NCBI RefSeq assembly: GCF_003259505.1 | Contig: NZ_QLLK01000007.1 | Coordinates: 1 to 64,000 of the forward strand | Reading direction: 5' to 3' | Source: Algoriphagus yeomjeoni | Lineage (GTDB): Bacteria; Bacteroidota; Bacteroidia; Cytophagales; Cyclobacteriaceae | DNA length: 64,000 bases | Shown: positions 42,615 to 52,472 of the stretch, piece after piece | Layout: each line of letters begins with the position of its first letter | Numbering within the stretch: the first letter of the stretch is position 1 | Notes under the pieces: generated by a model | The model's input: only the letters and a program-made list of their open reading frames with translations | What the model was told of the DNA's origin: nothing | Databases searched by the model: none | Translations under genes and position numbers: made by a program

Positions 42615-43577
42615 CTACCACATCACCACCTGCTGAGAATCTGTTCTCACATTGTCTCTGAAAAGGTTGAAGACTGCGGTAAACTCATGTGTATTGCCTG
42701 GAAGATTATAACTTCCACCCGTAGGAAATTCATATACATAACCAACTCGAAGTCTATTGGTCACAACTCCAAATTGCGCATTGGTAGCATAGTCTATCCT
42801 ATGACCAATCCCTAGCCAGATTCTATCCATCATCAGGGCTTTAATGTTTAATTCGATGTTATCGTCCTGATTCTTTTGGATGCTGTACATTCCGTTAACT
42901 ATCACAGCTAGGTTGGCACTCACAGCACTTCTGTAGCCAGCCTGAAAAATTGAACTTGCTGGATAGGCATCCATAAATTCATCTCCTGAGGTGATCTTAC
43001 CGCCGTTAACACGACGAATCCCGTAAGAGAAATAGTAATTAGCATGGGTCAATGCTATACCCAGATTAAAGTCTACAACATTCATATTTGAAAATTGCCC
43101 GACGTACTGCCCCAGTGTAGGATCATTTTGCTCCTCGGTCGTGAGTGCGTTTCCATCCAATCGCACACTCTGGTAATTCAAGCCTGCTCCAAGCCTTAAG
43201 TTATGCGTCTCTGAAATCCTGATTCTACTCGCATATCCCAATGTCAGTTCAGTTTCTCTGAATGCACCATAGGTATCATAAAGCACATTTACAGAGATGG
43301 CGTTCTTACCCATCAACGCTGGGTCTTCCTCTCCTGCCAATTCTCCAAAGTCTAGCTCAGTGCTGAAAAAGTAAGTTTTAGGAGCCCCATCTACTCCAGA
43401 CCACTGGTTCCGCACAAAGCCCCTTACGGTGGATCCTTCATAGCCAGTCAAGCCTGGGTTATAGTAGCTCTGGAAAAGGTTAAAGCTCGATACATATTTC
43501 CGGGATTGTGCCTGGACTTGGGACAGCCCTCCTATCATCAGAAAAAATGCCGCTACGATGTATTTTATTTCCTTCAT
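42615..43577 (-). CDS. PorP/SprF-family type IX secretion outer-membrane protein
   Basis: This 320-residue protein has a signal peptide ending VQAQ (near residue 24). PorP/SprF family signatures are the start YVSSFNLFQSYYNPGLTGYEGS, the FVRNQWSGVDGAPKTYFFS element, AISVNVLYDTYGAFRETELTLGYA and the C-terminal barrel strands (RLRVGYVYEF). SprF in Flavobacterium is required for secretion or surface assembly of the SprB adhesin, and related porP-like genes commonly sit beside T9SS adhesins with type B C-terminal domains. Here the neighbour upstream on the same strand is exactly such a giant protein. A structured hairpin (43602-43626) lies between the two. Confidence 0.92.
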   Translation of the reverse strand: MKEIKYIVAAFFLMIGGLSQVQAQSRKYVSSFNLFQSYYNPGLTGYEGSTVRGFVRNQWSGVDGAPKTYFFSTELDFGELAGEEDPALMGKNAISVNVLYDTYGAFRETELTLGYASRIRISETHNLRLGAGLNYQSVRLDGNALTTEEQNDPTLGQYVGQFSNMNVVDFNLGIALTHANYYFSYGIRRVNGGKITSGDEFMDAYPASSIFQAGYRSAVSANLAVIVNGMYSIQKNQDDNIELNIKALMMDRIWLGIGHRIDYATNAQFGVVTNRLRVGYVYEFPTGGSYNLPGNTHEFTAVFNLFRDNVRTDSQQVVMW

Positions 43578-43601
43578 GGTGTTTCCTTTTAAAAATTGCT
43601 T

Positions 43602-43626
43602 GGGAAGGCGTCTTCCAACGCCTCCC
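43602..43626 (-). terminator. Weak hairpin between giant adhesin and PorP genes
   Basis: GGGAAGGCGT (43602-43611) pairs with ACGCCTCCC (43618-43626) with one bulged base. On the minus strand it is followed by AAGCAATTTTT, a poor T-tract. It may attenuate transcription from the giant gene into the porP-like gene, or act as an RNA processing element. Confidence 0.35.
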
Positions 43627-43693
43627 TTTAATTCTATCCCTATTATATTTTAAGTGCTAATGCCTAAACTCAGGTCTTTGCTTTAAGTCAAAA

Positions 43694-46600
43694 TTATCGC
43701 CTTAGCAGATTCAGCATACCTCTTCGTATTTCTCCTGTTTCACCCACTTCAATAACATACAAGTATGCACCTACAGGCATTTCATTGCCATTGAATATGC
43801 CATCCCACTGAACGTCAGGATTTTCAGTATAAAAGACTACCTCTCCACCAACATTCAAAATTGTGATTCTGATACCTGTATAGTAGCGCAGTGCCAGCAC
43901 ACCCCATGTATCATTCGACCCATCTCCATTTGGAGTGAAGGTATTTGGCACATCGAGCTGATCTAAAGGCGTACGCATTCTGGTAATCAGGAAGCTCTTC
44001 TCAAGCACATTCCCTGCACGATCTGTCACTTGTAGAACAACAGTGAAAGTAGTTCTGCCTCCTGCCTGCTCTGCACTACTCCAGAATAGAATACCGTCAA
44101 GAACTTCAAAATATTCATTATCCTCTAATCCTTCTGGCAGACTGAACATATGAACGTTATCACTAGGGTCGATTACAGTAAAGGCTCCGATTTCCTGGAA
44201 GTACTGGTCTGGGATACCAATAAAACTATTGGCACTAAGTGTTACATCCTGCGGAGCTGGCTTGGTCAATACGGTTATTTCCAGCATCGGCTGAAGGTCA
44301 TCCGGATTGAATAATCCTGCTGGTAAGTCAACCGTGCCTAAATAGTTTGTTGTTCCTGAAACTAACGGGTCATAACCTGTAAGATCCCACACCACTGGAA
44401 GATTGATAAATTCTCCTTGAGCTGTAATTACAACTACCTCGGTAGGCAATTTCAAATCTCCCGGATCAGTTCCCCAAAGTGCTTCCATACTTTCGATTAC
44501 AAACTCAGTGACAGCTCTTTCCTGCACATAATCAGGATTTCCATCGCCGTCTTCATCTTCGAAGTCAGTACCATCTTCAGGATCTGTTCCCTGTTGATCT
44601 TCTACATAATCTGGAACCAGATCATCATCAGAATCCAAGTAATCACCTGCATCATCAGGATCAGTTCCCTCTTGCTCTTCCACATAGTCCGGAACTCCAT
44701 CACCATCAGTATCCAAATAATCCATTGGGTCTTCAGAATCGGTACCTTGCTCTTCCTCTATATCATCCGGAACACCATCACCATCTGTGTCATTACTTAT
44801 GATTTCGAAATCAGCTCCTGTAAAGTTTATGGTATAATTAGCACCGGCATCTAAAGTCCCGATAGTAATCGCATAGCTTCCTACACCCTCTCCAAGTTCT
44901 CTGGATAAGGTTCCTGTTAATATATTTTCATCATCTCCAACTCCAAATCCTGAAGCAGAATAGGTCAATAGTGGATCAGCTTCTCCATACAACTTACTCT
45001 GATCTGCATCGGCTATGACTTCTAGAATCGCTTTGGTGATTTCTAAATCTGCAGTGAGCTCAAAGGATGTGAAATTACTTCCAGAAATAGTCGCTGTTAC
45101 TTCTTGTATGCCTACATCAGTTCTGCTGTTATTAGCATAAGCTACAGATGCTCCCGTTGGTAAAATTCCGGTAATCGCCAACGACTTAGCTGTACCGTCA
45201 TAAACAAATGAGTCGTCTTCAAAGGTAATTCCTTCAATAGATGCCGGAGTAATTGTAAGATCCGCCATCAAGACTAGGTTCATATAATTGGAACCACTTA
45301 TCGTAGCTGTTACTTCCTGTGTTCCAACATCAGTCCTAGAATTGTTAGTATAAAGGACAAATGTTCCTGTAGGAAGTGTTCCGGTAATCGCCAACGACTT
45401 AGCTGTACCGTCATAAACAAAACTTCCGTCTGCCATTGTAATGCCAGTGATTACCGCTTTGGTTATCACAAAATTTGCTCCGACGTAATTGATGGCATAG
45501 TTAGCACCAGCACTCAAAGTTCCAAGGTTTATTGAATAGCTACCAACGTTTTCTCCTGCTGCTCTAACAAGTTCACCTGTCAGAATAGCGTTGGTATCTC
45601 CATTCTCAAATCCATTAACTGAATAAGTAAATACAGGGTCAGTCGTTCCAAACACCTTACTTTGGCCTGCATCTGCTCTGATGTTCAATACTTTAGCAGC
45701 AATCTCAAAGTCAGCTGAAGTAAAGTTGATCGTATAGTTTCCTCCGGCACTCAGACTGCCCAAATTGATTGGATACATTCCTATATTCTCACCAGGAGAT
45801 CTACTTAATGCACCCGCAAGGACTGCACCCGTATCGCCGTTACCAAAGTTGCTAGCCACGTAAGTAAATACCGGATCAGGCTGTCCATAGACTTTCGCTT
45901 GGTTTGGATTCACAGTAATAAACAAGGTACGCTTGGTGATCTCAAAGTCAGCCGAAATGAAGTTGATCGTATAATTGTTGCCAGCTGAAAGTGTTCCTAG
46001 GTTGATCGCATAATTACCAACATTTTCTCCAGCTGCTCTTGATAAGACTCCGGTAAGAATCGATTCATTATCTCCAGCTTCAAATCCTGTAGCTACATAA
46101 GTAAAGATAGGATCGGCTTCGCCATAGACTTTCATTTGCCCGGCATCTGCTGTGATGTTCAACACTTTCGAAGCAATGGTAAAGTCAGCTCCTGTAAAGT
46201 TGATCGTATAATTTGACCCGGCATCTAGTGTCCCAAGATTAATTGGATAAGTCCCCTTATCCTCCCCTGCAGCCCTACTTAATGCTCCTGTCAGGATAGC
46301 ATCGGTTTCCCCTCCTACAAATCCTGATGATGAATAAGTGAATATTGGGTCGGCTGATCCAAACTCTTTACTTTGATTAGGATTGGCGGTGATCAATAGT
46401 TGCGCTTTTGTAATGTTCGCTTCCAATCCTGCAGGTGGGATAATCACATAATTATCCTTATCCAACCCATCCAAGGTAAGCCCTGTTACGGTTATAGGGA
46501 TAGCGACTCCAACATTAGACTGTAAGAAATTAGCAATAGGGGTGCCTGTCACAGAAACATCATCTGCACCAATTCCAGTAACTGACGGAGTCCCAGATAG

Positions 46601-49600
46601 AGAAGCTATTGTCGTACCGTCATAAACCTTATTATTAGAACTAAAACCAACTACTGAAATCGGTGCAGCAGAAATAGTAGCTGCAGAAGTTGGTGCTCCA
46701 GTATAATCAATATCATAAGAACCTGCATCTGCTCCTGTCAATGTGATTGAAGTGATTCTTACTTCTTTTCCAACCCCAACATTTTTATCAATAAACTCAG
46801 TAGTAACGGTGCCAATAGATACATCAGGAACCGTGGCATCAACACCACTTAGGCTTAGGTTATTCACTGAGATAGTTGATGCCGTTGTAGCATCATATAC
46901 TTTATCAGGTGCATTAAATGAACCAGTTATTTGAAGAGTGCCTTTCTTGATCTCAAAATCAGCTGGAACAAAATTGATTGTATAGTTTGGCCCAGCACTC
47001 AAGTCACCTTGATTGATGGCATAGGTTCCTATGGTTTCACCTGCCGCTCTTGAAAGTGCTCCCGTCAGAATTGTCTCATCATCCGTTCCCTCAAATCCTG
47101 AGGCAGAATATGTGAATACAGGATCAACTGCTCCTATGAGTTTTGACTGTCCTGGATCAGCAGTAATTGTTAAAACCTTTGGAACTAACACGACGGTCAC
47201 TACTGCAATCGCACTTGAAAAACTACCACTGCCATCGAAAACAGTTAAATTCACATTATTTGGTCCTACATCTGCTCCTGTAAATTCTGTTTTACTTAAA
47301 GTCCGCGAAACAATACTACAGTTATCACTAGATCCGTCATCCACTGTAACTGGATCTAAATTAACTGCCCCAAAAGCATCCACATTCAGTGTAATATTCT
47401 TTGCCCTTGCTATTGGGAGAATATTGTCCTGTACCAAAACAGTTGTTTCTGAATAATCCGAATTTCCGGCCTCATCCGTGGCTGTAACTCTGATTATGTT
47501 GACACCTAAATTGGAACAATCGAAAGAATTCTTATCCAATTCTAAAAGAATATCAGCGGCTTCAGAAATATCATCAGTTATTGGAGAAGCTAGGAAATCA
47601 CTAGCTATCAAGGTTGGTGAATTTCCATTCATATCCAACTGAATTGCAAGGCCATTAATAATAATTGGAGCTGGTGCCTTGGTATCTATCACCACAGTTA
47701 ATGGGTCAGAATCGCTGAAATTCCCCGAGAGGTCTTTGGCTCTAGCCGTAAAATCATGAGATACGGCTGTCGCTCCTAGAATTGGGCTCAGCTCGGACGC
47801 CGGTGTAAATTCCCATTCACCAGCATCAGTTGAGGTGGTTTCGCCAAGCGAACCATCTACAGAACTGAAGATCTCAATAGTAATATTTGGTTGGGCTGTT
47901 CCTCGAAGAGTTGGAGTCCTGTCATTGGTAATATCATCAGTATCACTTACGCCAGAATCACTTGAAGCCACTAAATCTGGCTTACTTGGAGCGTCAATAT
48001 CATCATTCAATATTGTTACCGTGGCCCCATCAGTAATATCAATAGCACTTGATGACACAGTGGTTGGTAAAAGACCACTTATTGCAATGCTGACGGACTC
48101 ATTAGGCTCTGTCACAGCATCTGCCGTTGGCGTGACCGCAAATGTTTCTGTTTCACCTGCCGTTCCGGCAAAAGTTAGCGTTTGGGCAACCACAGCAGTA
48201 TAATCACTTCCTGCTACAGCTGTACCATCCGCTGTGCTCACATCAACATTAAAGCCTCCATCCACAGCATTGTCTAATGTCACAGTAACTGTAATAGGCC
48301 CATCATCTTCATTGCCGCTTACGTCAGCTATGGTAACTGTGGCCTGGTCATCATTGGTTATGGTTAGGGTTGCGCCATCAGTAATTGCTATATTTCCTCC
48401 AGCCACAGATCCGGGTACCAGGTTACTCATTCCGATAACTACTGTTTCATCAGCCTCTACTTTGGTATCTGCGCCTAGTGTTATCGTAAAGGTTTCAGTT
48501 TCTCCTGCCGTTCCGGCAAAAGTCAAAGTTTGGGCAGTCACTGCTGTGTAATCACTGTCTGCAGTAGTGGCGGTACCATCAGCGGTACTAACATCTACAT
48601 CAAAGCCCCCATCCACTGCATTGTCCAGAGCCACAGTAATCGTTGCAGTACCTGAGTTCTCATCAACAGCTACATCTGCAATAGTCACAGCAGCTTGGTC
48701 ATCATTAGTTATGGTACCATTTCCTGAAGCATCCACGATGGTAACATTAGTACCCGTAGGGTTTGAAAGCATTAAAGTCAGGGTCTCATCAACCTCTACA
48801 ATTTGATCACCCGAAATACTAATGTCAACTGTCTTGCTGGTTTCTCCGACTGCAAAACTCAATGTTCCATTTACGGCAGTATAATCTGACCCTGCAGTGG
48901 CAGTGCCATCTGAGGTAGCATAATCCACAGTTGCACCTCCAGCAGGTGCAGGAGCGCTTAGAGAAACAGTGAATTGTAGGCTTGTAGTACCAGCATTTCC
49001 TTCAGTCACAGCTGGGTCATTGATAGAAAACGATATAAAGCTTTCCACATCAATGTTTATCACGCCGAGATTAACAGTTGTACCACCCCCATCTCCTGTA
49101 TTTCCGTTATCAGTAGCCGAAACACTCAGCGTTGCAGCATTATCTCCCGTGGATCCAAGCGCGTTTGTGTACTGAATGTTGGAAGGAGTGTTTAAGAAAC
49201 TTTCGATCGCTGCAGCTGTACCTTCTAAATTCATGGCTCCCGGAATTGGGAAAGTCACTGTTACACCACCTCCACTAGTCGCTGACAAGGTGCCACTGGA
49301 AACCAAGAAAGATAATCGTACAATCCCTGATCCGGAATCAACATCTCCAAAGGTTGCAGCTGATAGATCAATGTTGCTAGCTGTATTTTCTACTACACTA
49401 ATGTCCGATGGTAGATCCGACATTGTAGGATCATCATTGATTCCTGTTAAAGACACTTGTACTACCAAAGAATTAGAAGAAAGGCTTGAAGCATCTTTTA
49501 CTAGTATGGATATATTTCTGCTATTATCTGTTCCTCCTACTGTTGGATCATTTCCAGTATGACTATATTCTATAGATTCCAGTGCTGCAATCATTTGGGC

Positions 49601-51862
49601 AACTGAGCCTGTACCTGAAAGTGTAATTACATCACCTTCTTGCGTGACACTATAAGGACTCGGAGCCTCTACAGAAAGTACATCTCCAGTGATTTTATCA
49701 TTAAAAGTAATTTTCGCTTCGATTATATTATCTCCTTCTACATCACTTAACACTATATTTCCACCTTCGTTAAACTTCGCGGCGGTTCCTCCTTCTGTAT
49801 AAGATATAACTCTATTTCCATCAAAGACTGGTGCATCATTTACTCCTGTAATATCGAATGTCACAGAAGCAGGATCAGATGTGGCAGTTCCATCATCGGA
49901 CACAAATGAAATCCCACCGGCATTCGTACCAAATAAATCAGGTGTAGGTGTAAAAGTGGCAGCATCCAATGCTGTATTTAGAGCTGCTAGTGTACCCGCT
50001 GCAGTGAAACTTGCCGAGCCATTACCTGAGCCTGCAAAGGTAATCCCTGCAGTACCAAGAGTTACTGTTCCTCCAGTGATGGTAAACGTAAGCGTCTGAT
50101 CGTCACCATCCGCGTCGGTCACTTGAATATCATCTGCCAGAGCAACATTTACATCATCTTCTGTTACCACTGGGGCTGTTGGAGGAGTTGCTACTGGGAC
50201 AGTGACAACTCTTTTTTGTACTTGATCCTGTGCCGGCAGCCCTTCATTATTTGAAGCATCAGTTAGGTTAACTGTTAAAGTGATTGTTCCTAATCCCAAA
50301 CCACTTAAATCAATCCCAGTTATCTGATCTGTAGCCGTTAAAATTGTCCCTGTGTTGGTAACAGGCGTTCCACCACCTGAACTAGTGAAGGTGTATTCAT
50401 AGGTAGTTCCTATTTCCGCTCCAGCAAAAGTAAAGCTCACTACATCATCATTATCTGGGGTAATTGGATCTTGGTCAATGGTTACTGAGTAACCTGATGG
50501 TGCTACATTGTCGGCACAGAATTCGAAGTTATCGATGTTAATGTATTGGAAAGCACCTCCTATTGTGACTTCAATTTCATCAACAGAAATGTCCGAATTA
50601 TCAACTCCACCTTCCGTCTCTAAATCAAAAATATAATAGCCGCTATTGGCGCTGAAATCTGTTGGGAATCCAGATGCTTTGGAAATAGTATAAACAGTTG
50701 CCCCACCATTTTTACCAACAACCGTAATAGAACCATCATCCGTAGGGTTGCCACCACTAACTTCAGACGAAAGGAAAAATGCGATTTTGCTCAGATTAAT
50801 TTCTCCGGAATTTGAGCTGATGGTATAAGGTCCCACTCCGGTATTTTTCAGAACATTTTTAGAACTATTGATTCCGATGGATGGAGTTTCTGTATAAACT
50901 TCCAGATTTCCGGTGATCGTAAAATTAAAACCCCCATAGCTGAATACCTTAGTGCCAATGGTCTCATCTTCAAAGTCTTCTACCAAACATGGACTTACGT
51001 TATGGACCTGACCTGTGGTAAAAGCGGAGGTCCCAGTCACATCATTCTCATTTGCGATGTCCGTTCCTGCTTTTAAGTCTAAACGCAATGTACCCTCACC
51101 TGATACCCCTGTGATGGGTACAGTATAGGTAGCATTACTACCTGTCACCAAACCAATTGTACCATCGGCTGTTCCAGTTTTGGTTAGTTCAAAGTCATCC
51201 GCAGTAACATTCTTTGCTAGTTTCGAGAATTCGACCTGATATTGAATGGATGTAGCGGTACTCAAGGGAGCCCCGATTAAATTGATCCCTGTCACCTCTG
51301 CTGGGTCATTTCCTCCTACAACAAATGGATCTCCATAAGTGATTTCATCCAAAATAATAAACAAATCTGTGCCTTCAATTCTAACTTCATCTACATCGTA
51401 AAAATCAGGATTCGATGAAAAAGATTTTAACCCATTTGTTGAACTATTGAAGTCAATATTTACTGTATTTCCTACCTGAGTTGCTCCTTTAAAAGCTTTA
51501 ATAGTACCTGAAATTGAAGATCCGTCCCCTCTATGTTGAAGCCAGATACTTAAAAATTGAAAAGATGAATTATCCGCTTTTGAAATCTTCCAACCCTTGA
51601 TACCTTCAGGACTAAAATTAGCGTCATCAAGTCCTGGGGAATTATCTTTTCCCTCGTTGAAATCAATTCCTATGCAACCTGAACAGGATGCAGAAGTTCC
51701 CAATATTGCCTCAAACTCCAGTTCACCTTCTACATGGGGAGATGGTAATCCAACGTTTTCAGTATATGAGTTAAAATTAACAGTCGTTTGCGCATTAGAC
51801 AAAATTGTACCACTGGCAAAAAGCAATACTGTAAAAATGGCTTTGAGGATTCTAGGTATCAT
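43694..51862 (-). CDS. Giant T9SS adhesin-like protein with Calx-beta and MBG repeats
   Basis: The product is 2722 residues with a signal peptide ending LSNAQ (residue 25). In order: unique beta-rich N-terminus with a FEDETIGTKVF domain (to about 460); Ig/cadherin-like domains (about 460-940, TEDDVNVALADDIQVTDADG); three Calx-beta domains (about 945-1290); HYR-like domains (to about 1560, DDGSSDNCSIVSR); an MBG block (about 1560-2350) with six MBG_2 units, two YDG units and two short YDGTAKSL units; four thrombospondin-3-type D-x-D-x-D calcium repeats (about 2354-2447); a C-terminal gliding-motility-associated T9SS domain (PNTFTPNGDGSNDTWGV, YTGIRITILNVGGEVVFY, MPVGAYLYVIEV). It should be secreted by T9SS and attached to the surface. 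The PorP/SprF gene follows it. Adhesion or gliding is the expected role; the ligand is unknown. Confidence 0.9.
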   Translation of the reverse strand: MIPRILKAIFTVLLFASGTILSNAQTTVNFNSYTENVGLPSPHVEGELEFEAILGTSASCSGCIGIDFNEGKDNSPGLDDANFSPEGIKGWKISKADNSSFQFLSIWLQHRGDGSSISGTIKAFKGATQVGNTVNIDFNSSTNGLKSFSSNPDFYDVDEVRIEGTDLFIILDEITYGDPFVVGGNDPAEVTGINLIGAPLSTATSIQYQVEFSKLAKNVTADDFELTKTGTADGTIGLVTGSNATYTVPITGVSGEGTLRLDLKAGTDIANENDVTGTSAFTTGQVHNVSPCLVEDFEDETIGTKVFSYGGFNFTITGNLEVYTETPSIGINSSKNVLKNTGVGPYTISSNSGEINLSKIAFFLSSEVSGGNPTDDGSITVVGKNGGATVYTISKASGFPTDFSANSGYYIFDLETEGGVDNSDISVDEIEVTIGGAFQYINIDNFEFCADNVAPSGYSVTIDQDPITPDNDDVVSFTFAGAEIGTTYEYTFTSSGGGTPVTNTGTILTATDQITGIDLSGLGLGTITLTVNLTDASNNEGLPAQDQVQKRVVTVPVATPPTAPVVTEDDVNVALADDIQVTDADGDDQTLTFTITGGTVTLGTAGITFAGSGNGSASFTAAGTLAALNTALDAATFTPTPDLFGTNAGGISFVSDDGTATSDPASVTFDITGVNDAPVFDGNRVISYTEGGTAAKFNEGGNIVLSDVEGDNIIEAKITFNDKITGDVLSVEAPSPYSVTQEGDVITLSGTGSVAQMIAALESIEYSHTGNDPTVGGTDNSRNISILVKDASSLSSNSLVVQVSLTGINDDPTMSDLPSDISVVENTASNIDLSAATFGDVDSGSGIVRLSFLVSSGTLSATSGGGVTVTFPIPGAMNLEGTAAAIESFLNTPSNIQYTNALGSTGDNAATLSVSATDNGNTGDGGGTTVNLGVINIDVESFISFSINDPAVTEGNAGTTSLQFTVSLSAPAPAGGATVDYATSDGTATAGSDYTAVNGTLSFAVGETSKTVDISISGDQIVEVDETLTLMLSNPTGTNVTIVDASGNGTITNDDQAAVTIADVAVDENSGTATITVALDNAVDGGFDVDVSTADGTATTADSDYTAVTAQTLTFAGTAGETETFTITLGADTKVEADETVVIGMSNLVPGSVAGGNIAITDGATLTITNDDQATVTIADVSGNEDDGPITVTVTLDNAVDGGFNVDVSTADGTAVAGSDYTAVVAQTLTFAGTAGETETFAVTPTADAVTEPNESVSIAISGLLPTTVSSSAIDITDGATVTILNDDIDAPSKPDLVASSDSGVSDTDDITNDRTPTLRGTAQPNITIEIFSSVDGSLGETTSTDAGEWEFTPASELSPILGATAVSHDFTARAKDLSGNFSDSDPLTVVIDTKAPAPIIINGLAIQLDMNGNSPTLIASDFLASPITDDISEAADILLELDKNSFDCSNLGVNIIRVTATDEAGNSDYSETTVLVQDNILPIARAKNITLNVDAFGAVNLDPVTVDDGSSDNCSIVSRTLSKTEFTGADVGPNNVNLTVFDGSGSFSSAIAVVTVVLVPKVLTITADPGQSKLIGAVDPVFTYSASGFEGTDDETILTGALSRAAGETIGTYAINQGDLSAGPNYTINFVPADFEIKKGTLQITGSFNAPDKVYDATTASTISVNNLSLSGVDATVPDVSIGTVTTEFIDKNVGVGKEVRITSITLTGADAGSYDIDYTGAPTSAATISAAPISVVGFSSNNKVYDGTTIASLSGTPSVTGIGADDVSVTGTPIANFLQSNVGVAIPITVTGLTLDGLDKDNYVIIPPAGLEANITKAQLLITANPNQSKEFGSADPIFTYSSSGFVGGETDAILTGALSRAAGEDKGTYPINLGTLDAGSNYTINFTGADFTIASKVLNITADAGQMKVYGEADPIFTYVATGFEAGDNESILTGVLSRAAGENVGNYAINLGTLSAGNNYTINFISADFEITKRTLFITVNPNQAKVYGQPDPVFTYVASNFGNGDTGAVLAGALSRSPGENIGMYPINLGSLSAGGNYTINFTSADFEIAAKVLNIRADAGQSKVFGTTDPVFTYSVNGFENGDTNAILTGELVRAAGENVGSYSINLGTLSAGANYAINYVGANFVITKAVITGITMADGSFVYDGTAKSLAITGTLPTGTFVLYTNNSRTDVGTQEVTATISGSNYMNLVLMADLTITPASIEGITFEDDSFVYDGTAKSLAITGILPTGASVAYANNSRTDVGIQEVTATISGSNFTSFELTADLEITKAILEVIADADQSKLYGEADPLLTYSASGFGVGDDENILTGTLSRELGEGVGSYAITIGTLDAGANYTINFTGADFEIISNDTDGDGVPDDIEEEQGTDSEDPMDYLDTDGDGVPDYVEEQEGTDPDDAGDYLDSDDDLVPDYVEDQQGTDPEDGTDFEDEDGDGNPDYVQERAVTEFVIESMEALWGTDPGDLKLPTEVVVITAQGEFINLPVVWDLTGYDPLVSGTTNYLGTVDLPAGLFNPDDLQPMLEITVLTKPAPQDVTLSANSFIGIPDQYFQEIGAFTVIDPSDNVHMFSLPEGLEDNEYFEVLDGILFWSSAEQAGGRTTFTVVLQVTDRAGNVLEKSFLITRMRTPLDQLDVPNTFTPNGDGSNDTWGVLALRYYTGIRITILNVGGEVVFYTENPDVQWDGIFNGNEMPVGAYLYVIEVGETGEIRRGMLNLLRR
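45166..45208. repeat. 43-nt exact direct repeat inside giant gene (copy 1)
   Basis: This 43-nt stretch is identical base for base to 45379-45421, 213 nt (71 codons) away, and codes for the YDGTAKSLAITG segment of the two short MBG units. Identity at all codon positions indicates a recent duplication or gene conversion, not merely similar protein domains. Confidence 0.85.
45379..45421. repeat. 43-nt exact direct repeat inside giant gene (copy 2)
   Basis: Second copy of the 43-nt sequence found at 45166-45208; flanking bases differ immediately on both sides. Confidence 0.85.
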
Positions 51863-51884
51863 CAGGTTTTTATTTAAATAAAAA

Positions 51885-51910
51885 TTCCCGACCCCGAATA
51901 GGGTCGGGTG
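51885..51910 (-). terminator. Intrinsic terminator after tail-collar gene
   Basis: On the minus strand CCCGACCC (51901-51908) pairs with GGGTCGGG (51887-51894), followed by AATTTTTATT. It lies 10 nt beyond the stop of the second collar gene and 23 nt before the ATG of the giant gene, so the two collar genes and the giant gene are separate or partly separate transcription units. Confidence 0.75.
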
Positions 51911-51919
51911 TTTTAAAAC

Positions 51920-52462
51920 TTAGTTTCTGGAAGGATAAATTCCATATAGGCAAATAATATAATTAGTAGCCTGATAGGGGTTTCTCAACGATACTTGCTG
52001 ACTTCCACCTACTGGACTAATGGTACTGGATGCCAACTGTGAATTTGAGGAATCCAAAAAACCCGGAGAGGGAACTGGGCTTCCGCCTCGCTCTAAAACT
52101 ACGGTACTCTGTGCCACAAATGAGCCCGTTGGATTATTTGTTGTTCCAGGATTTGAACTCACATTAAAAACATGAGAATGGTTTGGCATATTTGAGGTAG
52201 TAAGAGTCGTAAATTCGATGCCTCCTTTTCCGCCAAGAGTGATAGTAGAAAAGCCAGGCCCAGTCCCCGTTCCTATAGGTGTTCTACCTCTTAAATCCGG
52301 TAATGCGAATGTAGTTCTACCATCACCGCCGTAAGTTGTTCCCAAAATTGAAAACAACGCATCGTTTGAACTTATAGCCAACAACGTCCCGTCGCAATAC
52401 GCCCAACCTCTAGGGGGAAAATTCCCTGCAAACAATTTGATTACTCCGATCATTTCTTCCAT
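51920..52462 (-). CDS. Phage tail collar/microcystin-dependent-type protein, copy 1
   Basis: ATG 52462 gives 180 residues (MEEMIGVIKLFAGNFPPRGW); the frame opens further upstream at 52504 but that part overlaps the neighbouring gene and is not conserved. The tail-collar domain is clear: CDGTLLAISSNDALFSILGTTYGGDGRTTFALPDLRGRTPIG, and the C-terminal NPYQATNYIICLYGIYPSRN. The MdpB family name comes from a microcystin-related protein; the collar domain is found in phage tail fibres. There are no other phage genes nearby, so a domesticated extracellular or surface role is more likely. Close paralogue of the next upstream gene, 10 nt away. Confidence 0.85.
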   Translation of the reverse strand: MEEMIGVIKLFAGNFPPRGWAYCDGTLLAISSNDALFSILGTTYGGDGRTTFALPDLRGRTPIGTGTGPGFSTITLGGKGGIEFTTLTTSNMPNHSHVFNVSSNPGTTNNPTGSFVAQSTVVLERGGSPVPSPGFLDSSNSQLASSTISPVGGSQQVSLRNPYQATNYIICLYGIYPSRN

Positions 52463-52472
52463 AATAATATTC

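Noticed and set aside
44417..44854. A 145-codon plus-strand open frame in the calcium-repeat part of the giant gene
   Set aside because: It is antisense to well-conserved repeats of the minus-strand gene, reads as an Ile/Ser-rich mirror of those repeats and has no start context; a shadow of repeat composition. The same holds for other plus-strand frames between 46700 and 50100.
45120..47200. CRISPR-like array in the regularly repeated region
   Set aside because: Repeats are in-frame protein domains with long, diverged units (about 210-240 nt), not short exact repeats with unique spacers, and no cas genes are present.
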